Origin: Cuspidothrix sp046080125
GTDB taxonomy: Bacteria > Cyanobacteriota > Cyanobacteriia > Cyanobacteriales > Nostocaceae
Length of the DNA: 64,000 bases
Assembly: GCA_046080125.1 (NCBI GenBank)
Contig: JBJTTJ010000148.1
Span: forward strand, 1-64,000
Direction of reading: 5' to 3'
How positions within the stretch are numbered: the stretch's first letter is position 1; the number at the start of each line of letters is the position of its first letter. A program made the translations under genes and the position numbers. Below, in pieces: positions 45,268 to 54,376 of the stretch. The notes under the pieces are model-generated. The model was given only the letters and a program-made list of their open reading frames with translations. It was not told the DNA's origin and did not search any database.

Positions 45268-45690
45268 TTATTGTTGAATCAATTCCAGCGACTGAGTTAA
45301 TATTTCTTGTTCTTCAACCATTCCTGCTAATTCTTCAGTTTCATAACGGCCTTCAAAAGCTTCTAATGCTGCTCTTTTTAGTGCTACTTGATATCCTTGT
45401 TGGAGAATTTCCATTAATTCTGTTTCATTCAAGTAAAAACCTCCAGATTTGCGGCGTTTGTTAATTTTGTTAATTTCCCGCACTGCGTTTTCTATCGAAA
45501 GTTCCCAAGAACGGGTAGAACGTTTTTCAGCTTTTTGTTTAATTAAATGAATCAGTAGAATTACGCCATAACTATCAATTTTATTGATTTTATCACTGAG
45601 GCTAATTTCTTCTAATTCATCCACTAATAGTAAAGCTTCAGGAATTTTACCCTGTTCTAGAAGTTTTCTGAGTTCGAGTAGTTCTTCCAT
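45268..45690 (-). CDS. DUF29 family protein
   Basis: A 140-residue helical protein of the DUF29 family, which is abundant and of unknown function in cyanobacteria. Characteristic are the N-terminal ELLELRKLLEQGKIPEALLLVDELEE and the conserved VILLIHLIKQKAEKRSTRSWELSIENAVREI. The family is often found near toxin-antitoxin genes and mobile DNA, and some members have been suggested as antitoxin-like, but nothing here supports that. It stands next to a restriction-modification pair. Confidence 0.85.
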   Translation of the reverse strand: MEELLELRKLLEQGKIPEALLLVDELEEISLSDKINKIDSYGVILLIHLIKQKAEKRSTRSWELSIENAVREINKINKRRKSGGFYLNETELMEILQQGYQVALKRAALEAFEGRYETEELAGMVEEQEILTQSLELIQQ

Positions 45691-45804
45691 ATTGGATTTG
45701 AGAATTTTGGCTTTCTTGAGATTTATGTTCCAGCCTAAAGCACTTTATAGAAATTCGATTCATACAAAATTCAATTTCCTTTATTATACATTATTTACCG
45801 ATTA

Positions 45805-47301
45805 TTAAAATAGTTCAAGTTGCTGACTTTTAGTTTTATATTTTTGTTGGTTTAAATTATATTTATCTACTATATGTTCTGGAATAGGAACTTTATCCAG
45901 ATTACGAGGTTCAACTTTAATAGCACCAGCACCATAACTTTTACCTACCAATTTCAGATTTTCAATTGTTTCCGGTTCGTTTAATGCTTGCCAAAGATTA
46001 GAAATATATATTTCATCATTATAAATAGGATAAACGCACAAAAAGCTGGTTAATGGGACAACACCAGCCTCATTTTTAATAAATCGAGAATTTCGCCGTC
46101 CCAGGTAAGCAAATAATATTGGTGGCACTTTTCTAAATTCCATTTTATACCAGGATTTGCGTTGTTTAATTAATGGGCGTTCAGGTAAACCTAATTTTTC
46201 ACCTTCTTTGAGATACTTAACCAATGATTCAGGGATATTTTGATCACTATTGATAGAAAGTAAAATTGTGGGACGATTATTTTCTTGTAATTTTTTGATA
46301 TCTTCAATAGTTAATTTATCTCCTGTAACATCTTTTGTTCTACCAATTGCCAGTTTAAGAAATTCTTGGGGAATTGCTAGTGATTCTACTTGCTGTGTTG
46401 TGAGAAAAAAGAAATCATTAGCTCCTGTGGCAATACCACGAATCACTTTAGCAAAATCATATAAATGATATTTAAAATCACAATGATTTTGTTTGGGTCT
46501 TGATAAACCTGTTCCCAATGCTTCTTTTAAATCTCGATGATTGATTTCTAGTGTTGGATAATTATCATCTTGGAAATCTAATTGCACAAATTTAAAAAGT
46601 TCATCTGTGTTAGCTACATTTGCTTTTATCCATTTAATTTTCTCAAGAGGTGGAGAACTTTTAATAAAGAAAATCACTGCGTTAGTATCAACCTTGGGAA
46701 AAGGAGTTGCATTTTCACTAAATGTAACAACGCATTCAAGACAATAATTTTTAGTAATCCATTGCCAAAGTTTTTGAGCAAAAATTCCTTCACAAGTATC
46801 AGCCGGCATAATGAAAGCTAGTCTACCATTTTCAGCTAGTAAATTTAATGCTTGCAGAAAAAAGTAAATGTGATAACCTGCTCTACCATCAATTGTAAAA
46901 CCTGTAATTTTTAGACAAAGCTGTTTCAAAAATTGTTTTAATTCGTCGTTAATGCGATGATGTCTAATATAAGGAGGATTACCTATAATTGCTTTAAACT
47001 TTTGTTGGGGAGGATTTTTGATAAAATCACGTAATTCTACAAAGCAACTATTTTTTTGATAAATTTCATCTTCTAAAACATATTCATCTATATCAATACC
47101 ATAATAATTGATAGAGGAATTTATTTTTAATAAAGCATTAAAAAAAGCTCCTTTTCCAGCAGCAGGATCAAACAATAAATTTGTGTCTTTTACTATATAG
47201 GAAACCATTGCTTTTGTCACCCATTCTGGTGTCCAAAATTGACCTTTATCACGTAGTTTTTCCCGTTCTTGCCAATTAGTAGGTAGTTTTTGATGAATCA
47301 T
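45805..47301 (-). CDS. Adenine-specific DNA methyltransferase (type II R-M)
   Basis: A 498-residue N6-adenine methyltransferase of the Eco57I-like gamma group. Motif I is LLFDPAAGKGAFFNALLKI with the acidic GIDIDEYVL (SAM binding); motif IV is IIGNPPYIRHHRI (NPPY). The rest is a target-recognition region ending in IKVEPRNLDKVPIPEHI. The N-terminus KLRDKGQFWTPEWVTKAMVSYI is typical. The upstream gene ends 3 bp before it on the same strand and looks like a restriction endonuclease, so the two form a type II restriction-modification operon. Confidence 0.9.
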   Translation of the reverse strand: MIHQKLPTNWQEREKLRDKGQFWTPEWVTKAMVSYIVKDTNLLFDPAAGKGAFFNALLKINSSINYYGIDIDEYVLEDEIYQKNSCFVELRDFIKNPPQQKFKAIIGNPPYIRHHRINDELKQFLKQLCLKITGFTIDGRAGYHIYFFLQALNLLAENGRLAFIMPADTCEGIFAQKLWQWITKNYCLECVVTFSENATPFPKVDTNAVIFFIKSSPPLEKIKWIKANVANTDELFKFVQLDFQDDNYPTLEINHRDLKEALGTGLSRPKQNHCDFKYHLYDFAKVIRGIATGANDFFFLTTQQVESLAIPQEFLKLAIGRTKDVTGDKLTIEDIKKLQENNRPTILLSINSDQNIPESLVKYLKEGEKLGLPERPLIKQRKSWYKMEFRKVPPILFAYLGRRNSRFIKNEAGVVPLTSFLCVYPIYNDEIYISNLWQALNEPETIENLKLVGKSYGAGAIKVEPRNLDKVPIPEHIVDKYNLNQQKYKTKSQQLELF

Positions 47302-47304
47302 GAT

Positions 47305-48243
47305 TTATGTAAGGTTATTTAGTATTTTTAAAGCATCCTGAGTAATCTGAAGTGAGCCTCCTGCAAATTTTACATAAGGTAAAATATGTCCATTTTTATC
47401 TTCGATATAATCAGGTACTAAAGTAGGTTTTTCTGTGGAAATTCCTAGATGATAAGCATAATGGTAATAAAATTTATAAATGGCTTTTTTAGTGGTTGCT
47501 CCACCTGGAGCTTGAAAAGTTTGAATTGTTGGCTCAATTAAACCTTCTTTAACAAGGTGTTCAGATTGATCAAGAGATAAGCCGTAAGCTTTATCAAAAA
47601 AAACGTGCCAAATGTGGATAGGAACATTATTTTCTATTTGCCATCTATTCAATGGAATCCGGTCTTCTTCTTTAATAATTACTGTTGGTAAAACAGCACT
47701 TTTAGATAATCCTATTTTACCTCCCAGTCTTTTCTGAGGTTTCATCTGTTTATTATAATCAGGCATTTTTTCGGCAACCCAAAGTGAATTTTCACATTCA
47801 ACTGCTATAAGTGATTTTCTAATTAGAGGTTGCAATTCATTTTCAACTATAAAAGGTAATTCTTCACTACCACCAATATCTTTTAAGAAATCATCAACAT
47901 AGGATTTTTCTTCTATTTTAAAAATCAATAAATCAGGACGTTTGATTTTCCCCAGTCCAGCCGCTTCCAGTCTTTCAAAGTAAAGTTCAAATGCCCTTAC
48001 GTCATCTGTAGGGGCTGTTCCGCTTGGTCCATAAGGAATTGCATAAAATTGATTAGTCTGATTAATAGCATCAATTAAGCGTTTTTCACTCCAAACACCT
48101 TGAGACCAACGCATCAAAAAATCACTGCCTCTTAAACGTCTTGGGTTTAACCAAAAGTCAGCCCAACTAATTTCGTTTATACATTTTAATTCAAGTTCGA
48201 TAGCTTCTTTCGATACTGATAAAACTTTTTCAAACGGGTGCAT
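47305..48243 (-). CDS. Type II restriction endonuclease, AccI-like
   Basis: A 312-residue protein upstream of, and nearly touching, an adenine methyltransferase. It appears to match the AccI restriction endonuclease family (AccI cuts GT^MKAC), a recall-level identification. PD-(D/E)xK-like elements are visible: GKIKRPDLLIFKIEEK followed by LIAVECENSLWVAEKMPDY, with D and ExE in the right order. The segment RWSQGVWSEKRLIDAIN and the YGPSGTAP loop are also noted. The specificity here is unknown and could differ. It would cut foreign DNA lacking the partner methylation. Confidence 0.65.
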   Translation of the reverse strand: MHPFEKVLSVSKEAIELELKCINEISWADFWLNPRRLRGSDFLMRWSQGVWSEKRLIDAINQTNQFYAIPYGPSGTAPTDDVRAFELYFERLEAAGLGKIKRPDLLIFKIEEKSYVDDFLKDIGGSEELPFIVENELQPLIRKSLIAVECENSLWVAEKMPDYNKQMKPQKRLGGKIGLSKSAVLPTVIIKEEDRIPLNRWQIENNVPIHIWHVFFDKAYGLSLDQSEHLVKEGLIEPTIQTFQAPGGATTKKAIYKFYYHYAYHLGISTEKPTLVPDYIEDKNGHILPYVKFAGGSLQITQDALKILNNLT

Positions 48244-48412
48244 TAATTATACCTTCAAGTCAAAAATTATATTTACTGGATTTTACACTAAATCTTTGTT
48301 CATAAAAAATTTAATCCAGTATAAATATGATTATCATCATACTTTACGTAGTTATGTAAATAACTTTGGGCCAATTTAGATAATTTTCATGAAGTATATT
48401 TTACTTAAATAA

Positions 48413-48432
48413 GGTGCGTTTCTTAACGCACC
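48413..48432. terminator. Hairpin downstream of glmU
   Basis: GGTGCGTT-TCTT-AACGCACC forms an 8-bp stem with a 4-base loop, 15 bp beyond the end of glmU (minus strand), flanked by an A-run on the plus strand. The flanks could give intrinsic termination in either direction. Confidence 0.55.
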
Positions 48433-48446
48433 CAAAAAAATATTAA

Positions 48447-49799
48447 CTATTCAGTTTTCATCTTCCAACCTGGTTTCACAACCTGACGACTTCTTGCAAT
48501 TACTAAAGCCTCATTTTCGACATCTTCTGTCACCGTTGAACCGGCGGCAATGTAGACATCATTACCGATGGTAATAGGTGCAACTAAAACACTATTAGAA
48601 CCGGTTTTAGTGCGATCGCCTATAATTGTTTTATGCTTCTTCACACCGTCATAATTAGCGGTAATTGTTCCTGCACCCACATTCACCTGAGTTCCCGTTG
48701 TCGTATCACCTAAATATGATAAATGTGCCACATTAGTGCGATCGCCTAATTGGGTATTTTTCAACTCCACAAAATTACCAATTCTGCAACCAATACCCAC
48801 CTCAGCATGACCACGTAAATGGGCGTAAGGTCCAATTCGAGTTTGAGATTGAACAATACTATCTGTGATTACAGAATATAGAACAGTGACATTTTCACCT
48901 AATTCACTATTTTCAATTAAACTCCCTGGTCCAATACGACTACCAGATTGAATACTCGTTTTTCCGCGCAAATGTGTTTGTGGTTCAATAATAACATCTG
49001 GTTGTAATTCCACGGTTTCATCAATCGTGATACTGTTAGGATCAATTAGCGTCACACCTGCCAATAACCATTTTTCTTTGATCCGGCGTTGCAAAATATC
49101 ATTAGCATTTGCTAATTGCAATCTATCATTAACGCCCAAAATTTCTTGCTCATCTTCCACATCCACAGCCATCACTTTACCGACTTGAGTTACAGCGTCG
49201 GTTAAGTAATATTCTTTTTGGGCATTATTAGCTTGTAAATGTGGTAAAATATTAGCCAAAGCTGGCCAAGAAAAACAATAAATCCCGGCATTAACTCGAT
49301 TATTTTCCCTTTGATTAGCAGTACAATCTTTATGTTCAACTATTTTTTGTACAATCCCATGACTATCACGAAAAACCCGCCCGTAACCATAGGGATTTGC
49401 TAAAACTGCGGAAAGAATAGTACAAGAACTTTGATTTTCTTGGTGAATTTCTAAGAGGTTTTTTAAAGTTTCCGTCCGCAACAAAGGCACATCACCATTT
49501 AAAATTAATAAATCTCCAGTGTAGCCTTCTAAATGGGGAATTAATTGTTGGATAGCGTGACCTGTGCCTAATTGTACAGTCTGTTCCACAAATTCCACGC
49601 CATGAATTGAATCCAAAGCGGTTTTTACTTCCTGGGACTGATAACCAACAATTACTAACTTACGTGCGGGTGAAAGAGGTTCTGCACTTTCAATAACTCT
49701 TTCTACTAAAGATTTACCGCCCAAAGAATGTAAAACTTTGGGTAGATTAGATTTCATTCTTGTGCCTTTTCCAGCAGCGAGAATTGCAACAACAACCAT
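48447..49799 (-). CDS. glmU: Bifunctional UDP-N-acetylglucosamine pyrophosphorylase / glucosamine-1-phosphate acetyltransferase
   Basis: A 450-residue GlmU making UDP-GlcNAc for peptidoglycan and glycolipids. The N-terminal uridyltransferase has LAAGKGTRMKSNLPKVLH (residues 7-24), GTGHAIQQ and LLILNGDVPLLR. From about residue 250 the left-handed beta-helix acetyltransferase has hexapeptide repeats (GSRIGPGSLIEN, GAGTITANYDGVKKHKTIIGD, GSNSVLVAPI). Both domains are full length. It is upstream of the amino-sugar theme genes only by distance; the adjacent genes belong to the glycolipid island. Confidence 0.96.
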   Translation of the reverse strand: MVVVAILAAGKGTRMKSNLPKVLHSLGGKSLVERVIESAEPLSPARKLVIVGYQSQEVKTALDSIHGVEFVEQTVQLGTGHAIQQLIPHLEGYTGDLLILNGDVPLLRTETLKNLLEIHQENQSSCTILSAVLANPYGYGRVFRDSHGIVQKIVEHKDCTANQRENNRVNAGIYCFSWPALANILPHLQANNAQKEYYLTDAVTQVGKVMAVDVEDEQEILGVNDRLQLANANDILQRRIKEKWLLAGVTLIDPNSITIDETVELQPDVIIEPQTHLRGKTSIQSGSRIGPGSLIENSELGENVTVLYSVITDSIVQSQTRIGPYAHLRGHAEVGIGCRIGNFVELKNTQLGDRTNVAHLSYLGDTTTGTQVNVGAGTITANYDGVKKHKTIIGDRTKTGSNSVLVAPITIGNDVYIAAGSTVTEDVENEALVIARSRQVVKPGWKMKTE

Positions 49800-49888
49800 A
49801 ATTATACTTTTTTGATTTGCTCCCTTTCTTGTCAGATCATATCAGTTATTGCAAATGTCAGAACTTAACTTGAAAAAACCTAATACTC

Positions 49889-49921
49889 AGATCCCCGACT
49901 TCTTTGAGAAGTCGGGGATCT
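49889..49921. repeat. Perfect palindrome, CCCCGACTTC family
   Basis: A 15-bp perfect stem (AGATCCCCGACTTCT and its complement) with a TTG loop, between glmU and the glycosyltransferase gene. It may act as a terminator for the latter on the minus strand. It is the same family as 50081-50107, the imperfect copy at 4149-4213 and a half-copy at 23572. Confidence 0.75.
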
Positions 49922-50080
49922 ATATACCTCTGGTTTTAGGTCTAATTAGTACATTCTTGGTTTCGTTTTAGTCTATTAAAGTATTTTGTGATTTAAAATT
50001 ATAATTCTAATTAATATATAGCAGCTTTATTTAAGTTGTATTAGCGTAGCTTATCATAGCGATATACTATAGGAGTCAGC

Positions 50081-50107
50081 TCCCCGACTTCTTTAAGAAG
50101 TCGGGGA
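50081..50107. repeat. Perfect palindrome, CCCCGACTTC family (second copy)
   Basis: TCCCCGACTTCTT, one T, then AAGAAGTCGGGGA: a 13-bp stem, less than 90 bp beyond the end of the hglT-like gene on the minus strand. Candidate terminator for that gene. A further decayed repeat (GTAGGGATAATTCATGAATTATCCCTA, about 50149-50175) lies between the two. Confidence 0.75.
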
Positions 50108-50187
50108 TCTTGTTCGGGATGTTAAAGCGATTTTAGAGAAATGTTTGTAGGGATAATTCATGAATTATCCCTAACACTTGTTATAAA

Positions 50188-51453
50188 TCAAATTCTAGAG
50201 TCCTTAATTGCCTGATTTTTGTTAACTAATTCATAGAGTTTCTTCTCAAACTTTTCCGTACAAGCAGACCAATCAAATTCAAGAATTGAGGGACGTGCTT
50301 GTGCAGTTAATTCATTTTTGAGGTCAGGATTTTCGAGAATTGTGATTACCTTTTGGGCAAAATCTTGAGGGTTATTAGGTGCTGCTAGAAAACCATTAAA
50401 ACCAGGAATTACTTGTTCAGCAGTTGAAGGCGCGACAGCAGCAACTACTGGAGTTCCTGAAGCTAAAGCTTCGTTAGTTGTGGTACAGAAATTTTCAGTA
50501 ATGGAAGGGTTAACAAATACATCTGCTCTAGCGAACCAACCTAACAATTCTTTACCATGAGATTCACCCCAAATAGTTACACCATTGGGGAAATTTTGAG
50601 CGCGACGACGAATTTCTGCATCGAGGGGACCACTACCAACAATTACTAAATGAACATCAGGAATTTTAGCGGCAACTAGAGGATAAATATCTAAAAGTTG
50701 ATTAACATTTTTTTCGGCGGTAATGCGACCTACAAATAATAAAGTTGGGCGTTTATCATCAGGAATTGGATCATAACAAATATTGCGGGGGTGAAATTTC
50801 TCGCAATCAATTCCTTGATAGGGTAGATATTCGCTACGTTGACATTTTAATTTTTGATATTTAGCTAATTGTTCACGGGATGAGAATAAACTTAAATCGT
50901 AGGTTTCACTAAATTGTTTAACTAAAATCGGGAGGAAGGGGCGTACAAGATTGAAAGCCATATTACCGAAGTAATACTGAATATAGGCAATAATATCTGT
51001 ATGAAAAATGGAGATAATAGGTGTTTTTGTTCTTTTTGCATATTGTACCCCTACAGAACGTCCATAACCTTGTAAAAAACCAGAATAAAATCCGCGCATT
51101 TGTGCGGCTTCTTCTACTACAATGATATCAGGTTTAAAATGATTTAATAATTTTGTATCACTCCAATGACGATAACTTAATGGTTGAGGTAAGGATTTAT
51201 AAAATATTAGTGGTTTGGTAGGAAATGAATAAGAAGAAAAATTGATAAAAGGTTCTAGTTCTTCTATTCCCGCCATTGGACGATTACCAACTTGGGGCGG
51301 ATATTTATGATTAATTTCTGGATGAACTAGAAAAACTTCATGTCCTTGTTTTAATAACCAATGAACTCGTTGATGAACTGCTACAGAAACTCCGGTTAAA
51401 AAAGGAGCGTATAATCCTGTAAATAAAGCGATACGAAGTGGTTTTTTGGTCAT
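50188..51453 (-). CDS. hglT: GT4-family glycosyltransferase, probable HglT (heterocyst glycolipid)
   Basis: A 421-residue GT-B glycosyltransferase of family 4. N-terminal acceptor domain (ALFTGLYAPFLTGVSVAVHQRVHWL) and C-terminal nucleotide-sugar domain with FVGRITAEKNVNQLLDIYP and the SITENFCTTTNEALASGTPVVA block holding the conserved Glu pair. In Anabaena PCC 7120 a glycosyltransferase at the left end of the hgl island (HglT) adds the sugar head to the long-chain alcohol of heterocyst glycolipids. This gene is at the equivalent place, after hgdA/hgdB/hgdC-like genes. Assignment to HglT is from synteny and family. Confidence 0.7.
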   Translation of the reverse strand: MTKKPLRIALFTGLYAPFLTGVSVAVHQRVHWLLKQGHEVFLVHPEINHKYPPQVGNRPMAGIEELEPFINFSSYSFPTKPLIFYKSLPQPLSYRHWSDTKLLNHFKPDIIVVEEAAQMRGFYSGFLQGYGRSVGVQYAKRTKTPIISIFHTDIIAYIQYYFGNMAFNLVRPFLPILVKQFSETYDLSLFSSREQLAKYQKLKCQRSEYLPYQGIDCEKFHPRNICYDPIPDDKRPTLLFVGRITAEKNVNQLLDIYPLVAAKIPDVHLVIVGSGPLDAEIRRRAQNFPNGVTIWGESHGKELLGWFARADVFVNPSITENFCTTTNEALASGTPVVAAVAPSTAEQVIPGFNGFLAAPNNPQDFAQKVITILENPDLKNELTAQARPSILEFDWSACTEKFEKKLYELVNKNQAIKDSRI

Positions 51454-51497
51454 GGTTTTGAATGAAGAGATAATTTAATTGTGATAATATTCCCTTG

Positions 51498-52757
51498 CTA
51501 GAGAGAAGATTTAGGATCAATTGGTTGATCTAACCATTGGTAAGGACGATATTCTAATAAATGAATATTTTGTCGTCCTTCGATACGGTAAATAAGACCC
51601 CGCCAGGTAACTGTTGATATCCACAAAGAAGAGAGCATAGTTAACCCATAAACCCATTGAGTTAGGGGAATACTAATTAACATTTTGAGGATAGTTACAG
51701 GGGATAAATTAGGTATTTTTTCACCTTGATTATGCAGCACTTGATGTATACTTAATTCCATCAATAGCATTAGTAGTAATAAGCCAATGGTATAAGAGAA
51801 ATAGGAGAGAAATAGTAAAGATGCAGGATACCATTGAGCTTCTAAGATTAACTGAAAAATGATGAGAATGACTATATTAGGGATGATGATACTAGAAAAT
51901 GCTTCACTGACAATTGCTAACCATCGGGGATGATAAAGTTTGGAACTAATTATTAAACGTTTTAAGGATTCTTGAAAGTCAGATAAACTACTTTCTTCCC
52001 GATTTAGCATTAATAAAGAGGGGACAAATCTGATTTGTAACTTTTGTTCTTTGATGAGTTGGTGTAGAAATATATCATCGCTGAAAACTTCTCCCCACTT
52101 GTCTAAAAGTCGGATACGGTGTAATAGTTCCGTTTTAATTGCTAAACTTCCACCCCAGGGAACTTGAAACAAAAACATTTGAACTACGGTAGAAACATTA
52201 CCGCAATAACGCACTAATGAACCCCAATAATTACCAGTGGGAATATACCAACGGTTGCCGGTTGTGAGTCCAACTTTTTGATCAATCAAAGGAGTAACTA
52301 ATTCTCGTAACCAATGAGGATGAGGTACGATATCACTATCTATTAAAGCTATAACTTGATAAGTATGATCTAAGTCAGAAATAGCTTGGATGAGAGAACT
52401 ACATTTGAGGCTACAATTATGACGAATTTCTCTTAATGTACTAATTTGACAGTTAGTTGCACCTAGTTGATTGATAGTTTCTGTGGCGATTTTAAAGGCT
52501 GGATCTTCTTGACTATCAATGATTAATTTTACATGATATTGGGGGTAATTTTGTTGTAAGAGCGATCGTAAACAATTAGACAAAAATGGATCAGCACCGC
52601 GTAAGCAAAGAATTACTGCCGTTTTAGGTAACTGTTCATCTGATAATGACTTCGATTTGTATGAACGTAAATACCATAAAAATATTAACGTTAAACAACT
52701 TTGAATTACCAGCCAACCCAACAAAGACTTAGATAGAAATATCATTAAATCTGGCAT
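51498..52757 (-). CDS. GT2-family membrane glycosyltransferase
   Basis: A 419-residue family 2 glycosyltransferase. One N-terminal membrane helix (LLGWLVIQSCLTLIFLWYL), then the GT-A domain with LPKTAVILCLRGADPFLSNCL, the DxD-type metal site QVIALIDSDIVPHPHW, and Q-x-x-R-W-like RFVPSLLMLNREESSLSDFQESLKR. It ends in three to four helices (about 270-385). The layout resembles ceramide-glucosyltransferase/HpnI-type enzymes that glycosylate lipids. With the adjacent GT4 and the PKS island, a second lipid glycosylation step in heterocyst envelope or related lipid synthesis is plausible but not shown. Confidence 0.8.
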   Translation of the reverse strand: MPDLMIFLSKSLLGWLVIQSCLTLIFLWYLRSYKSKSLSDEQLPKTAVILCLRGADPFLSNCLRSLLQQNYPQYHVKLIIDSQEDPAFKIATETINQLGATNCQISTLREIRHNCSLKCSSLIQAISDLDHTYQVIALIDSDIVPHPHWLRELVTPLIDQKVGLTTGNRWYIPTGNYWGSLVRYCGNVSTVVQMFLFQVPWGGSLAIKTELLHRIRLLDKWGEVFSDDIFLHQLIKEQKLQIRFVPSLLMLNREESSLSDFQESLKRLIISSKLYHPRWLAIVSEAFSSIIIPNIVILIIFQLILEAQWYPASLLFLSYFSYTIGLLLLMLLMELSIHQVLHNQGEKIPNLSPVTILKMLISIPLTQWVYGLTMLSSLWISTVTWRGLIYRIEGRQNIHLLEYRPYQWLDQPIDPKSSL

Positions 52758-52813
52758 GATCTCTATAGTCTACGACAGAATTCAGAAGGAAGGAGGTAGA
52801 AGGCAGAAAGTCT

Positions 52814-52867
52814 TTCGTAGGGGTAATTCATGTAGCTTGCTTCGGTGAAGAGTATTACCCCTACTTT
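52814..52867. repeat. Dispersed inverted repeat (GTAGGGGTAATTC family)
   Basis: GTAGGGGTAATTC on the left pairs with GTATTACCCCTAC on the right around a central TAGCTTGCTTCGGTGAA. It is the same family as the inner arms of the MITE-like elements at 23623-23716 and 26267-26390 and of the repeat near 50149. It lies in the short gap between the GT2 and DUF2141 genes. Confidence 0.6.
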
Positions 52868-52875
52868 CGGGTCAA

Positions 52876-53358
52876 TTAAGGATCAAGAGAATATTTCATG
52901 AAGATATTAATGCTAGTATTTTTATTAAGTTTAAAACTAGCATCTTTGAATTTAGGTGTACCCGTGGTGATGGAAACAAGAGGATTTCTCGAAATACCAA
53001 AACCCTCTTGAGGAATGCCTAAAAAATCTTTATTGAGTTGGCGATCGCCATTTTGATCATCAACTACAGCCACCGCATAATTACCAGGTTTTAACCCAGA
53101 AAATACACGCTTCACAGAATTACCTGTAATCTTAGTACAGCCACTTTTAACTTCACTTTTATCACTCATGGGAAATCCTTTTTCCGAGTTATAAACCCGC
53201 ATACAAATTTCACCACTTTTGCTACTAATGCCATTCACTACTACAGTTAAATTTGCTGTTGATTCAGCATAAGCTACTTCTGTAAAGCTCATAGTTAGCA
53301 AAGTAGCTATCAATAAATTCACAATTTTGAGCATGAGTTTATATTTCCCTATCATCAA
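52876..53358 (-). CDS. DUF2141 periplasmic protein
   Basis: A 160-residue exported protein: signal peptide LKIVNLLIATLLTMSFTEVAYAE (cut near residue 31), then a DUF2141 beta-sandwich with the pattern ANLTVVVNGISSKSGEICMRVYNSEKGFP ... GLKPGNYAVAVVDDQNGDRQLNKDFLGIPQEGFGIS. The DxNGDxxLDxN-like loop could bind Ca2+. Function unknown. It sits inside the heterocyst-glycolipid island between the epimerase and a glycosyltransferase; the same gene order is recalled from Anabaena. An envelope role is likely. Confidence 0.85.
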   Translation of the reverse strand: MMIGKYKLMLKIVNLLIATLLTMSFTEVAYAESTANLTVVVNGISSKSGEICMRVYNSEKGFPMSDKSEVKSGCTKITGNSVKRVFSGLKPGNYAVAVVDDQNGDRQLNKDFLGIPQEGFGISRNPLVSITTGTPKFKDASFKLNKNTSINIFMKYSLDP

Positions 53359-53374
53359 AAGTTACTCTTTTTTC

Positions 53375-54376
53375 TTAGTTCATCAATTTTTGAATATCAG
53401 TTTTTTGCAACCATTCATTAGTGCGACGCATTCCCTCAGCTAAATCTACCTTAGCTTGATAATTCAAAATATTTTTAGCTTTGGCAATAGAATAAGCATA
53501 GGGACGACTCATAAAATCAACTGATTCGGGGAGAATATCAGCCTTTTTCCGAAATAGTCTTTGACCCTGAAGACGCACCCGTAAAAATAATTTCATTTCC
53601 TCCTTTGGTAAAGACATAGGCGCTGGTAAACCTTCTAGTGAGGCTAGATGAATAAAATACTCTTTCCAAGAAGTTTCTTCCCCATCTGTAATATTGAAAA
53701 TCTCGCCATAGGCCGATTTCTCAATAGCTAAAAAGATAGCATCAATTAAGTTATCTACATACAGATGATTCATTACACCCTGACCATCATTAGCATAGGC
53801 AAATAACTTTTGTCTCATCATGTGAATTGGTCTTACTATCCAAGGAATACTTCCTGGTCCATAGACATCTCCAGCGCGGATTACAATTACACCAAAATCT
53901 GGAGAATTAAGTTTTAAAACCTCTATTTCTGCCTCGATTTTAGTTTGACAATAGGCGTTATTTTCATCGGAAAGTACACTAGATTCCGTAACGTTTTCAG
54001 GATAATCAAACCCATATACTAAAACGCTAGAGAGATGGATAAAAGTTTTAATTCCTGCTTGTTTAGCCCCTTGAGCTATATTAATAGTCCCGTCCACATT
54101 GACTTGGCGAAAATGTTTAATATCTCCCGATTCTTCGGCAATTTGAGCATTATGCAAAACTACATCTACTCCCTCACAAGCTTTAGTACAAAATTTAGCA
54201 TCGGTAATATGGCCTTCAATAATTTCTACACCTAAATTTCCTGGTGCTTTATTCTTATTTCCAGGACTTTGAATACCTTTAACTTTAATGCCTTGAGCTA
54301 TAGCCAATTCAGCCGCACGTAAACCGATAAATTCATCAATGGCAGTAATTAGTAGCGTTTTGTTTTGTAAGTTCAT
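53375..54376 (-). CDS. hgdA: SDR-type NAD-dependent epimerase/dehydratase, HgdA-like
   Basis: A 333-residue extended short-chain dehydrogenase. Catalytic residues are present: Ser/Thr in LSSVLVYGFDYP and the YxxxK pair in NNAYCQTKIEAE. The gene order matches that of hgdA (UDP-galactose 4-epimerase for heterocyst glycolipids) in Anabaena PCC 7120, and it is 40-140 bp from hgdC/DUF2141-like genes. Oddity: the Rossmann glycine motif near residues 10-17 is degenerate (TAIDEFIG instead of T-G-x-x-G-x-x-G), so two glycines are lost. That could weaken NAD binding or reflect a changed substrate. Confidence 0.78.
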   Translation of the reverse strand: MNLQNKTLLITAIDEFIGLRAAELAIAQGIKVKGIQSPGNKNKAPGNLGVEIIEGHITDAKFCTKACEGVDVVLHNAQIAEESGDIKHFRQVNVDGTINIAQGAKQAGIKTFIHLSSVLVYGFDYPENVTESSVLSDENNAYCQTKIEAEIEVLKLNSPDFGVIVIRAGDVYGPGSIPWIVRPIHMMRQKLFAYANDGQGVMNHLYVDNLIDAIFLAIEKSAYGEIFNITDGEETSWKEYFIHLASLEGLPAPMSLPKEEMKLFLRVRLQGQRLFRKKADILPESVDFMSRPYAYSIAKAKNILNYQAKVDLAEGMRRTNEWLQKTDIQKLMN

